DNA from: Bacteroides sp.
Lineage (GTDB): Bacteria; Bacteroidota; Bacteroidia; Bacteroidales; Muribaculaceae
Reading direction: 5' to 3'
DNA: 64,000 bases
Assembly (NCBI GenBank): GCA_014802345.1
Contig: JAAVCM010000027.1
Span: 1-64,000 of the forward strand
Shown: positions 44,621 through 53,449 of the stretch, piece after piece
Numbering within the stretch: the first letter of the stretch is position 1
Layout: each line of letters starts with the position of its first letter
Position numbers and translations under genes: made by a program
The notes under the pieces: model-generated
What the model was told of the DNA's origin: nothing
Database searches by the model: none
The model's input: only the letters and a program-made list of their open reading frames with translations

Positions 44621-46309
44621 TCACTTCTTCGGTGTCGTCAGACGCAGCGGGGGGAGCGAAGCCGCATTGGGCGACCGTATTCTCAGAATCCTTGCAACAG
44701 TGGGTGCTATCACGCGCGCATCGACAGTCGAGTCGATGGTGCGCGGAGCGACATTCGGGGCAAGAATGAAGACGGGCGAGGTCGTGGCAACATTTCTGAT
44801 GACCGGAAGATGGTTTTCGGGACCCGTCTCGTTAGCGCCGTCGGAGATTTCCCAACCGGGATTGATGGCGACGAGGACATCACCGGCGTGGTCGACGGAA
44901 GTATTGCGCTGGAGAGCCTGTGCATCCTCTCCGGCACGGCGTTCAAGAATATCGTCGATAGTATAGGCGGCGGTCACGCCACTCATCCTGATAAGGAAAT
45001 CGGCACTTTCGCGGCGAAGCTGACGCTCGTCGAGTCCCTGCTCCTTGATGAACTTGCGGTTGAGGAAAAAGTAGCCGTCATAGTAGCCGCTGACATACTC
45101 GCCGTTGCCATGAAGGGCAATCAGATAAATGTTGAGAAGCGACATGGCTCTGCGTGGCGAGAACTGTCCGGCAGGAAGGTTCCAACGCTCGTCGTCGCGC
45201 TTGCTCCCGGAAGGGCCGGGAGTACCGGCGATAAAAATCACCGCGTTGTCCAGTCCGGGTCCTTTCTCCACTGCCTTCACGATGCTGGCTATGTCGGAAT
45301 CCAGACGGAGGTATGCGTCCATAGTCTCGACGCGGTTGTCCGGCTCACGACCGTAGAGATAAGGGCTTACGTTGAAGCCGAGGTTGAGCATATCCGTGAC
45401 TCCCCTCTCCCCGAGCTGTAGAGTCGATATGTAGTCGACGCCAACTTTCGCAACTTCATGGTTGCCCGGAGCGGAAGCCTTGAACGCACGGAAGCGGTTG
45501 GGGTCTTTGACAGGATATGTATGGCGGAAGGGGAAGAGTTTCTTGTATTCGGGCAGGTCGGGATACTCGTCAAGCGGCCGCGAAGGAACCCATGAGATGG
45601 TGTCGAGGCGCGACGAGAGGGTCACGCCGTAGTTGCGCGCGGCGATTGCGGCGGGGACATCACGGTAGTAGGTAGACGTACTCCACTTACCGCTGAATTC
45701 GTTGAGCCAGAAACCGCTGTTGCCAGCATGACCGGCAAGAAGTATGGCAACCTGCGCGTCAGGGGCAACGGAGTGGACCACGCCCAGACCTCCGTCGGCT
45801 ATACGCACTTCGTCACTGAGGGTCGACACTTTCAGTGCGCCCGGCGAGAAGGTTTCATCGGTAAAATTACCTATATTGGCGGGGTCGAGGAGGATAGGAT
45901 AGTCCGAGCGGGTCTCAGTATCCCATGCGCGGGCAGCGGGGATACCGTTGACCGAGGGTGAGGCTCCCGTCATAAGTATGGCGGTAGCGGCTGTCACGTC
46001 GACATCCGTACCGTAGTCAATATTTTCGATGCTGACTCCGTCCTTGATAAAACGGTTGAAACCATCCTTGCCGAAATTATCACGAAGGAGATGTATGTAG
46101 TCCGCATCGAGCCCTTCGACAAAAATGCCTACCACAAGAGCCGGGCGCGTAAGGACATATTTGCCCTCCCCACCCTTTGTCTTGGTGTCGGACAAGGTAG
46201 GTGCCGCTGCGAATACCGGAGTAAATGCCCCGATACCCATGGTCACAAGCGAAACGACAAGCGCGCTTGCAAGACGGGTACTTATCGGGCGATTTTTGCG
46301 TGATGACAT
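44621..46309 (-). CDS. PafA-like alkaline phosphatase superfamily protein, metal site degenerate
   Basis: The 562-aa exported protein has the layout of Bacteroidetes PafA-type phosphatases: LVVGIFVEGLDADYIHLL, FNRFIKDGVSIENIDYG, TGASPSVNGI, AGHAGNSGFWLNEFSGKW and LGERGVTDML. However, the catalytic and metal-binding motifs are altered. The first Asp is Glu65, the TxxGH block reads VTAATA, the usual DxxGH after GVTDML is NVSPYLYG, and the usual ADH reads GTPGPS. It is probably not a working phosphatase. The start at 46309 (rather than 46336) gives the signal peptide and a TGATG stop/start overlap with the DUF4105 gene. secA is 71 nt downstream. Confidence 0.78.
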   Translation of the reverse strand: MSSRKNRPISTRLASALVVSLVTMGIGAFTPVFAAAPTLSDTKTKGGEGKYVLTRPALVVGIFVEGLDADYIHLLRDNFGKDGFNRFIKDGVSIENIDYGTDVDVTAATAILMTGASPSVNGIPAARAWDTETRSDYPILLDPANIGNFTDETFSPGALKVSTLSDEVRIADGGLGVVHSVAPDAQVAILLAGHAGNSGFWLNEFSGKWSTSTYYRDVPAAIAARNYGVTLSSRLDTISWVPSRPLDEYPDLPEYKKLFPFRHTYPVKDPNRFRAFKASAPGNHEVAKVGVDYISTLQLGERGVTDMLNLGFNVSPYLYGREPDNRVETMDAYLRLDSDIASIVKAVEKGPGLDNAVIFIAGTPGPSGSKRDDERWNLPAGQFSPRRAMSLLNIYLIALHGNGEYVSGYYDGYFFLNRKFIKEQGLDERQLRRESADFLIRMSGVTAAYTIDDILERRAGEDAQALQRNTSVDHAGDVLVAINPGWEISDGANETGPENHLPVIRNVATTSPVFILAPNVAPRTIDSTVDARVIAPTVARILRIRSPNAASLPPLRLTTPKK

Positions 46310-47496
46310 CAGGCGTTTCTTTTGGTTAATATACATAACAATGCCCGCACTCCATCGGCAGCAATAAGCGGGATGAAGGCAGCATTGGCCGACTGCACTC
46401 CGGCGGCGAGAAGCACGGCAAGTACAATCAGGAATGCAAAGTTAAGAATTTGATAGCAAAACAACAACTTTTCAAGCCTTTTTACCCACACGGCTACGAC
46501 CGGGATAAAACAGAGGGGATTGAGCCAGAGCAGAAGCCAGTTGGGTGAGGTGGCCTCGTGGACAGAAATCACCACGAGAAACACTATTATGCACCCGGCA
46601 AGCCCCATGACGAGGTAGAAAAGCGTGTCGAATATCTTCGCGGCTACCGTAGCTCTCCCGCGACGCCACTGTCCGGCTGAAACGACAAAGGCTATCAGAC
46701 ACACGACACAGGCGCAGAACATAGGGGTGAGATACCACGGTGTCGGGCCGTCTATCGCCGTAATATCCTCCCTCCCGACAAGCACATTCGTATTGCCCAC
46801 AAGAGCCGTCCCGTCGGGACGTGAGGCGGAGGCGAGCATCACTTCAAGAGCCTCGGGCGCGAAGGACATCTCTCGCTGTGAAATCTGTCGGTCAATCCCG
46901 CTTCCGAGGGCGAGGTCAATCCCGAACTGATACCAAGGATAATTGACATGATAGTGGCGCATGGCATCGCGGAATGTCGCGGTTGCCTCAGCCGGGAGAG
47001 CCGATGTGCCGAGTGTAATGGTGTCGCCGATGGCCTGCTCGACGATTGCAAGCGGACGCGTAGCGCAGTTGTCAAGGACATAATTATAGCGGTACACCCG
47101 GTTCTCAGGCATGAGATTGCGGTCGGTCAGGGCTATCACACGCTCCTTTTCCTCAGGAGTGAGGTTGAGTTGCTGTTCCACCACCGCACGACCCTCTCGC
47201 GCATAGATGCGGAGAAATCTTTCGGTCGGGGCAGCCCCGGCCATATAGTCGGTCTCACCCTTGACGAAGCGGTAGACGAAATTAGGCGCGTCAAAGTCAA
47301 ACAGACCCCAGTTGACCACATAGTCTCCCCTCTCAGGAGTCTGAATCCTCAGTGCCGTATGCCCTTCGAGCTGATAGATGTCAGCCCCCGCACGCGCCGT
47401 GAGCATCGAAATCCTCACATCGTCGTCCGCCTTACAATTACAGATAATCCCCAAAGTGATAAACAATATAAATATCTTTAAAGCCTCTCCTCGCAT
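46309..47496 (-). CDS. DUF4105 (Lnb N-terminal periplasmic) membrane protein
   Basis: The 395-aa product has a signal sequence followed by the DUF4105 domain at about 25-200: DIYQLEGHTALRIQTPERGDYVVNWGLFDF, VYRYNYVLDNCATRPLAIVE. The conserved His and Cys in those motifs are NlpC/P60-like. The C-terminal half holds about four to five membrane helices (WYLTPMFCACVVCLIAFVV, LVMGLAGCIIVFLVVIS, and so on). Related domains face the periplasm; some relatives act on lipoprotein acyl groups, but activity is not established here. Its stop overlaps the PafA-like start and its start is 1 nt from the restriction gene stop. Confidence 0.82.
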   Translation of the reverse strand: MRGEALKIFILFITLGIICNCKADDDVRISMLTARAGADIYQLEGHTALRIQTPERGDYVVNWGLFDFDAPNFVYRFVKGETDYMAGAAPTERFLRIYAREGRAVVEQQLNLTPEEKERVIALTDRNLMPENRVYRYNYVLDNCATRPLAIVEQAIGDTITLGTSALPAEATATFRDAMRHYHVNYPWYQFGIDLALGSGIDRQISQREMSFAPEALEVMLASASRPDGTALVGNTNVLVGREDITAIDGPTPWYLTPMFCACVVCLIAFVVSAGQWRRGRATVAAKIFDTLFYLVMGLAGCIIVFLVVISVHEATSPNWLLLWLNPLCFIPVVAVWVKRLEKLLFCYQILNFAFLIVLAVLLAAGVQSANAAFIPLIAADGVRALLCILTKRNA

Positions 47497-47497
47497 A

Positions 47498-48379
47498 TCA
47501 CTCTTCTAAAAACTTTTTAAGATGATTATTCATACATAGCACCCCATCATTCAGTCCCTTTTTTGCTATATTTTTTATAAACTCTTCCTCAGACAGATAA
47601 TTCTCTGGCACAGCACCGCCAAGCATCAAGTTTATACCTTCCATTGTTGTACTAAATATTTTATCAACACTTAATACCGCCTCATCTTTTGAAATTGAGA
47701 AATTGAAGGTACAGAAATCAACTGGATATATTGGATTAAATTCTACTAACTTTGTACAGTCTGATACGGTCTTGATATAGTCCATTGCAACATTCTGTAC
47801 TACAAACACTATCTTTCTATTCCATAACTCAACAATTTTCCCTTTCTTATAGGCTTGTTGCATCATAGTCTTTGAAAACTCATTAGCCCAATTAATCCCG
47901 TATGTATATTTCTTTCCTGAATAATGTCCTTCTTCAAGCAACTCTTTTACATAAGGATAAGGTGTACCTGTTGTTCCAGCAGCTTGTATTTCCACGCATA
48001 AAAAGTCTTTTATGCGATCATATTTATCCACTTCCACCGCGACATAATCAACATTACCACCCACTCCGAGATTAACTTCCTGAATCCATTTTACATTTTC
48101 CCATGAAGCCAAATATTTCTCACGTAATGCCTCAAACATAGCCTCAGTCTTAAATCTTTGTGGACATATTATTACAGGGTGGAGTTGCTTACTACCATTT
48201 ACAGCGGCTCCTACCGAACATATCCCAATTTTTATTTCAGGCTCACTTTTTCTTGGTTTTACACAAGTACCATGAATATATCTACAATACTGCTGTCGAC
48301 GTGCTAAACGGGATGAGTCAGAATTATCGTCCCAGCGATAACAAAATATTTCTATCGGATATCTACCAATGGTTTTCAT
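47498..48379 (-). CDS. NotI-like type II restriction endonuclease
   Basis: The 293-aa product shows features of the NotI family. Four Cys residues suit an iron site (CRYIHGTCVK, GICSVGA, IICPQRF, at about 32, 39, 54 and 72). A PD-(D/E)XK-type core follows, VGGNVDYVAVEVD then CVEIQAAGTTGT, giving Asp111, Glu130 and Gln132 in the D...ExQ form used by NotI. It overlaps the methyltransferase gene by 17 nt and is AT-rich like it. Recognition of a GC-rich 8-base site is suggested by family only; the exact site cannot be read. Confidence 0.82.
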   Translation of the reverse strand: MKTIGRYPIEIFCYRWDDNSDSSRLARRQQYCRYIHGTCVKPRKSEPEIKIGICSVGAAVNGSKQLHPVIICPQRFKTEAMFEALREKYLASWENVKWIQEVNLGVGGNVDYVAVEVDKYDRIKDFLCVEIQAAGTTGTPYPYVKELLEEGHYSGKKYTYGINWANEFSKTMMQQAYKKGKIVELWNRKIVFVVQNVAMDYIKTVSDCTKLVEFNPIYPVDFCTFNFSISKDEAVLSVDKIFSTTMEGINLMLGGAVPENYLSEEEFIKNIAKKGLNDGVLCMNNHLKKFLEE

Positions 48380-49472
48380 TGAAAAGAGAAGTTTTAATAT
48401 TAGAAATCACTCGTTTTTTTGAAATCTCTATGTACTTTGGGCTTAAATCTATTCCTACTCCACGTCGTCCAAGTTTCAAAGCAGCACATACAGTGGTACC
48501 AGTCCCACTGAACGGATCTAAGACTATTCCATTCTCAGGACAAGTAGCCTGAATAGGCACATACAGCAATTCTTCAGGATATACTGCACAGTGGCTATCG
48601 GTACGCCACGTATCTTCTGTAACAATATTCCAAACATCACTGGGAAGATGCCCTTTAGAAGAAATACGCATTATGTAATATCCTTTATTGACAAGTTCTT
48701 TTGCTCTACCACTAATCTTGACATTATCACTATGCCAAGCCCTTTGAGCACCTCTGATAGTCATCCGGAAATCGTTTAAACTGCCAGCTCTAATTTCCGC
48801 TAATACTTCATCAAGAGCACGCTCAGCATTAATCTTTTCTTGAGGAGTGAGTTCCAGACTTTCCCTGATCATTTTTCGGTATTTCTTTCCTGAAACCCCA
48901 GTAGAAGATACAATCGAATTTTTCGTCACCTTAGGATCTTTGGATGGTTTTATCCTTATGGAATCTGCATCGTAAAAGTACTTCTTCGATTTTACAAAAT
49001 GGAAAATATGCTCATAGGAATCCCGCAAGCGATCTTTACAACTCTGAGTCCCTTTTAATTGATGCCATATAACGTCGTTACGCAAAATCCATCCGTTATC
49101 CATAAGAGAGAGAGCTACCCTCCATGGCATTCCCAATAAATTTTTATCTATGTACCTGTCACCCAAATTAAGCCAAAAAGATCCTTCTTTTTTCAATATT
49201 CGTTTTGCTTCTGAAAAAACAGACCCTAAGGCGTTCACATATTGAACGAAATTAGGTTCATTACCAATCTCATGTTCGTCATCTTCATTATCATAAGCTC
49301 TCATCCCCCAGTAAGGAGGAGATGTTATAATACAATCTACTGACTCACTCTCTATCTCTTTCAAAACAGAAAGACAATCTCCTAAGATAAAATTATATCT
49401 GGATTCTCCCTCAAGTGGCTTCATTAATACTTTACTTTCAGATTTAACAGCAGTAAATTTTAATTCCCTCAT
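48363..49472 (-). CDS. DNA (N4-cytosine/N6-adenine) methyltransferase, beta class
   Basis: The 369-aa modification enzyme has catalytic motif IV TSPPYWG at residues 50-56, typical of amino-methyltransferases and often N4-cytosine. A long target-recognition middle region follows, then motif I (VLDPFSGTGTT) and GVGIDLSPKYIEIS near the C-terminus, giving the beta-class order. The track ORF starts 222 nt earlier in the wrong frame over mutL; the ATG at 49472 overlaps the mutL stop as ATGA. It should protect sites cut by the adjacent NotI-like enzyme. Confidence 0.9.
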   Translation of the reverse strand: MRELKFTAVKSESKVLMKPLEGESRYNFILGDCLSVLKEIESESVDCIITSPPYWGMRAYDNEDDEHEIGNEPNFVQYVNALGSVFSEAKRILKKEGSFWLNLGDRYIDKNLLGMPWRVALSLMDNGWILRNDVIWHQLKGTQSCKDRLRDSYEHIFHFVKSKKYFYDADSIRIKPSKDPKVTKNSIVSSTGVSGKKYRKMIRESLELTPQEKINAERALDEVLAEIRAGSLNDFRMTIRGAQRAWHSDNVKISGRAKELVNKGYYIMRISSKGHLPSDVWNIVTEDTWRTDSHCAVYPEELLYVPIQATCPENGIVLDPFSGTGTTVCAALKLGRRGVGIDLSPKYIEISKKRVISNIKTSLFNENHW

Positions 49473-51364
49473 CCCAGCATCTTGGCGATGTCGTCGAGGT
49501 TGACAATGGTGAATATGGTCTTGCCGTCGGGAGTACGCGCAGGGGTCGGGAGGCGGAAAAGGTCGCTTATCAGCTTGTCCATCTCCGTTGCCGAAAGCGT
49601 CTGTCCGCGCCTGATGGCGCTGCTTCCCGCCATCGAAAGGGCAATCCGCTCGTGGAGCGAGGAAGCAAGGTCCTCGCCTGTCTCGGTCACACATTCAATC
49701 ATACCCAGAAGCGTGTCGCGCGGGTTCGCACCTATCAGCACCGACGGCACTCCGTTGATGCTCCACGAATGGTCGCCGAGTGGAGCGAGGGAGAAACCCA
49801 GCTCTTCAAGCGACGGGAGGACATCGGCAAGCACCGCATCCTGCGAGGGGGATAGTTCGACCACCTCGGGGAACATGGTCCGCTGGCAGACAAAAGCCCT
49901 CTCACGCACCTTGGTTATGTAGGAGTCGTAGAGTATGCGTTTGTGGGCGCGGTGCTGATCGATTATCATCAGGCCGTCGCGCGAGGGGGTGAGTATATAG
50001 GTCTGCTTCAGTTGCAGCGTCGCGCTCACGGGAGCAGCCGTGTCCATTTCGAGTTCAGCCTCGGGAGCGTTGACCTTACTCTCGATCATCGAGGCATAGC
50101 CGTCGTCGCGTTTCTTGACGAAATCATCGTAGAGTTTTTCCCAGTCCTGAAAACGCTCAGAAGAGCGCGAAAAGTTCAGGGACGACTCTGTTTTTGAGCG
50201 GGGGGAGGCTACCTCGTCGTCCCCTGAAAGGGCAGATGTACGGCTCGACCGTGACGGCTGGGCAAAAGGATTGTAGCCCTCGTCAAGCTCGACTTCGTGG
50301 TCAGCGGCGCTGTCGGGCGAGAATACGGGAATTTCGGGTGCCTCGTCGACATCGAAATCAATCGCGGGGGCGGCGTTGAAACGTCCGAGCGATTCCCGGA
50401 CAGTCGCCGTCAGAATCTGCCATATCGCCTGCTCGTTCTCAAACTTAATCTCACTCTTGGTCGGATGGATGTTCACGTCAATCGTCTCGGGGTCCACCGT
50501 CAGATTGATGAAATAGTTGGGCTGCACATCAGCAGGAATGAGATGCTCGTAACACTGCATGATGGCCTTGTGAAAATACGGGTGACGCATATTGCGGCCG
50601 TTGACCATGAGGAATTGCAGCACATTGCGCTTGCGGGCATACTCGGGCAGCCCGATGAAGCCGCTTATGCGCACTATGGAGGTGTCGGTGTCGACAGGCA
50701 CAATCTGCTTGTCGAGCGACCGCCCGAAAAGGTCGGCTATCCGCTGCTTCATCGAACCGCGACGGAGCGAGTGAAGCGTCACATCATTGCTGATAATGGT
50801 AAAGTCGACACCGATATTGACAAGGGCAAGACGCTCAAACTCACGCATGATGTTGCTTAGTTCGACCGAATCTTTTTTCAGGAACTTACGTCGCGCCGGG
50901 ACGTTGAAAAACAGATTTTTCACCATCAGGTTGCTCCCCTGCGCGCAAGCCTCCGGCTCCTGACTCTCGATCTTGGAGCCGTTGATTACTATACGTGTGC
51001 CGATGCTCTCACCTTTGAGCATGGTGCGCAGATCAATCTGGGCTATGGCGGCAATCGACGCGAGAGCCTCGCCACGGAACCCCATGGTCGAGAGCGAGAA
51101 AAGGTCGTCGGCACGGCGGATTTTCGATGTGGCGTGACGCTCGAAGGCGAGACGCGCATCGGTGTCGCTCATGCCGCATCCGTTGTCGATGACCTGAATC
51201 AGCGTGCGTCCGGCATCTTTAAGTATGATGGTGATTGCCGTGGCTCCGGCATCAATAGAATTTTCCACAAGCTCCTTGATGACCGACGCGGGCCGCTGGA
51301 TGACCTCGCCAGCAGCTATCTGGTTGGCAACGGAGTCAGGGAGAAGACGAATGACATCGCTCAT
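49469..51364 (-). CDS. mutL: DNA mismatch repair protein MutL
   Basis: The 631-aa product has the GHKL ATPase domain: IAAGEVIQRPASVIKELVENSIDAGA, VIDNGCGM, RHATSKI, GFRGEALASI. The C-terminal dimerisation domain begins near LQLKQTYILTPSRDGLMIID. The nuclease consensus DQHAxxExxxxE is not kept (DQHRAHKRILYD), so like the E. coli protein it probably lacks its own nicking activity. It overlaps the OstA-like gene upstream by 4 nt and the methyltransferase downstream by 4 nt. Confidence 0.95.
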   Translation of the reverse strand: MSDVIRLLPDSVANQIAAGEVIQRPASVIKELVENSIDAGATAITIILKDAGRTLIQVIDNGCGMSDTDARLAFERHATSKIRRADDLFSLSTMGFRGEALASIAAIAQIDLRTMLKGESIGTRIVINGSKIESQEPEACAQGSNLMVKNLFFNVPARRKFLKKDSVELSNIMREFERLALVNIGVDFTIISNDVTLHSLRRGSMKQRIADLFGRSLDKQIVPVDTDTSIVRISGFIGLPEYARKRNVLQFLMVNGRNMRHPYFHKAIMQCYEHLIPADVQPNYFINLTVDPETIDVNIHPTKSEIKFENEQAIWQILTATVRESLGRFNAAPAIDFDVDEAPEIPVFSPDSAADHEVELDEGYNPFAQPSRSSRTSALSGDDEVASPRSKTESSLNFSRSSERFQDWEKLYDDFVKKRDDGYASMIESKVNAPEAELEMDTAAPVSATLQLKQTYILTPSRDGLMIIDQHRAHKRILYDSYITKVRERAFVCQRTMFPEVVELSPSQDAVLADVLPSLEELGFSLAPLGDHSWSINGVPSVLIGANPRDTLLGMIECVTETGEDLASSLHERIALSMAGSSAIRRGQTLSATEMDKLISDLFRLPTPARTPDGKTIFTIVNLDDIAKMLG

Positions 51365-53445
51365 GATTCCACCTCCTTTTTGGGATTGAGTGCCGCAAGC
51401 TCGCGCCTCCGGAACGATTCCCGGCTCATGAAGCGGGCTGATGACAGTGCGGGAGCAATGCGGTCAATGGATTTTAACTTGTGATTTTGAATGATTTCTG
51501 CCGAGGGTTCGCCGCCCGCAGGAACCGAATCGGTGACCACCTCCGGGACATCAATCCCACCGGGGGCGACAAGAATACTGTCGGTATGCACCCCGAGTGA
51601 GTCACTGACCCCCCGGAGCGAGTCAGCCAGCTCTGCTTCCTGAGAATCAGGCATAATCTCCCCGGGCATATCCATCCTGCCGAGAGTCGCGGGAAGCGGG
51701 GTCTGCGGCTGCTGTGGCTTCGGTTTGCCGAGCATCAGCCCGCGCACCTTGTAGGCTTCCGGTTTGACATTGGTGAAAAACTGCTGTGAACTGAGTCCGT
51801 CCATCTCGGGAGGATATTCAAATATTTCGTCGGGCGACATGGGACGCAGCGGACCGAACCATCTGAAAGCAGGGAGATAGTAGGCGGAACGCTTGGCGAG
51901 ATAGAGCGGCGTAGCCTTGCCGGTTGTTTCAGGCCACATGACCAGATGCTCGATGTCATTGCCGTTAAAGAATGCATCCATGTAGCTGCTCTCGGTGAAG
52001 ACAAACTTGTTGTAGGTCGAATCATTTTCCATAGGGAACATGATTTGCTGGACATTTCCCTCGACGTAGAGGCGGCGGATGGTCGAATCGTTGAACCATG
52101 CCGTCATGTCTGCCCCCGCAAGCTGATTGTAGCAATCCTCGCCGACAAACTGCGCTACCATCGCCGATTCCGGCAGACGCGCCCAGTCAGCGGTCGAGTC
52201 GTTGAAGTGGAGATAAATGACATTGCCTGCTATCTGGTTGTCACCGTTCCAGATGATGGGATGATAGTACATATATAATATCGAATCCCGCTCGACGGAA
52301 CTGAGTGAGTCACAAAGACCCTGAATATCATTTCGGAAGAAACGCACCCGATGGTAGACATCGGTCACCTTGGTGGAATCTTCAAGCATATATGCCTTTA
52401 TTGTGTCGCCATGGAGATAAAGCGTATCGGGCTTGGAGTACTCCATAGCCAGCGCATTGCCGGTGACAAAGGCTGAATCGGTCAGTTCGTTGTAAAATCC
52501 GTAGTCGCCGCGCAGTTCTGACTGTCTGACAGAGTCGGTCAGAATCATGTTGCCGAAGGCTTCGCCGTAGCCCTTCTCGCGGTCATAGAAAAGCGTGTCG
52601 CCCGTCAGGTAGTTGCCACGGCGGGTGTGGACGCGTGAGCGGTCATAGAGGTCGGCAAGCCCAAGGTTGGTGTCATAGAAACCCGACGAGGAGTTGATTT
52701 CACCATCCTTGCTGACGATTAATGTCGGACACATAAGCTGGGCTATGCCGGTCTCGGTGTTGTAGGTCAGCGAGTCGGTGAACATCCGCAGGGTATCGTT
52801 CTCACGAGGGCCGGTAAGGTCGACATTAAGATAGAAGAAGGCATCCTTTGTCGAGGGGTAATAGAATCCTTGCAGCGAACGCAACACATTCTGCTTGTCC
52901 GTAAGCGTGCCGCCCGTCTCGTAGTAGCCGACATCGGCAGCCATGTCGTAGAAGAACACATCGGTGGTCAGCGACACGTCGCGGTTGATGAGTCTGACGT
53001 TTTTACCGGCGTATGCCCGCAGTTCAGCGAGTTCCTGCTCGCCGTCGTAGTAAAGCTCATCACCGTAGACAAACAGGGTGTCCCCCTGCTCCATGTGTAC
53101 GTTCCGGAAGGCATCGAGCGACGAAGTGGCCTCGTTGAAACGCGCGCTGTCGCAGTACATATACATATCCTCCTTGCGGAAAACTACATTGCCGACAAGC
53201 ACCTGCACGTCAGAATCGCGCGCCTGATCGAACATAAGCCGGTCAGCCCGTTCAAGGAATACCTTGCCGGGCTGGTGGCGGTCAGCGTCAGGAATAGTCG
53301 GACGTATCCCCTTTGAAGAGGGTGCGGGAGCGATCTTTTGGGGCGCGGGAGCAGAAGCGGGCTTGTCTTTCGGAGCCTGCGCAAGCATGGCAGGAAGCGT
53401 GACGGTCGCCACTGCCAGAAGTGCAAGGATGGGAGAACGCCTCAT
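51361..53445 (-). CDS. OstA-like protein (LptA/LptD N-domain family)
   Basis: The 694-aa exported protein has a signal peptide (ending MLAQ) and a Pro/Ala/Lys-rich linker. Repeated beta-strand units of the OstA fold follow (VQVLVGNVVFRKEDMYMYCDSARFNEATSSLDAFRNVHMEQGDTL, VRLINRDVSLTTDVFFYD, DTIKAYMLEDSTKVTDVYHRV). This Bacteroidetes family is thought to form part of the periplasmic bridge for LPS. The tail is acidic and low complexity. It is 4 nt after the SurA-like gene and overlaps mutL. Confidence 0.88.
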   Translation of the reverse strand: MRRSPILALLAVATVTLPAMLAQAPKDKPASAPAPQKIAPAPSSKGIRPTIPDADRHQPGKVFLERADRLMFDQARDSDVQVLVGNVVFRKEDMYMYCDSARFNEATSSLDAFRNVHMEQGDTLFVYGDELYYDGEQELAELRAYAGKNVRLINRDVSLTTDVFFYDMAADVGYYETGGTLTDKQNVLRSLQGFYYPSTKDAFFYLNVDLTGPRENDTLRMFTDSLTYNTETGIAQLMCPTLIVSKDGEINSSSGFYDTNLGLADLYDRSRVHTRRGNYLTGDTLFYDREKGYGEAFGNMILTDSVRQSELRGDYGFYNELTDSAFVTGNALAMEYSKPDTLYLHGDTIKAYMLEDSTKVTDVYHRVRFFRNDIQGLCDSLSSVERDSILYMYYHPIIWNGDNQIAGNVIYLHFNDSTADWARLPESAMVAQFVGEDCYNQLAGADMTAWFNDSTIRRLYVEGNVQQIMFPMENDSTYNKFVFTESSYMDAFFNGNDIEHLVMWPETTGKATPLYLAKRSAYYLPAFRWFGPLRPMSPDEIFEYPPEMDGLSSQQFFTNVKPEAYKVRGLMLGKPKPQQPQTPLPATLGRMDMPGEIMPDSQEAELADSLRGVSDSLGVHTDSILVAPGGIDVPEVVTDSVPAGGEPSAEIIQNHKLKSIDRIAPALSSARFMSRESFRRRELAALNPKKEVES

Positions 53446-53449
53446 GACG

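Noticed and set aside
47498-49472. Wider defence island around the restriction-modification pair
   Set aside because: Genes on both sides (mutL, ostA, DUF4105, secA) are housekeeping or envelope genes; no further defence or mobility genes are seen.
49473-49694. 74-residue N-terminal extension of the methyltransferase
   Set aside because: Out-of-frame translation of mutL, Arg/Pro/Cys-rich and unlike any methyltransferase; the ATG at 49472 is a clean ATGA overlap.
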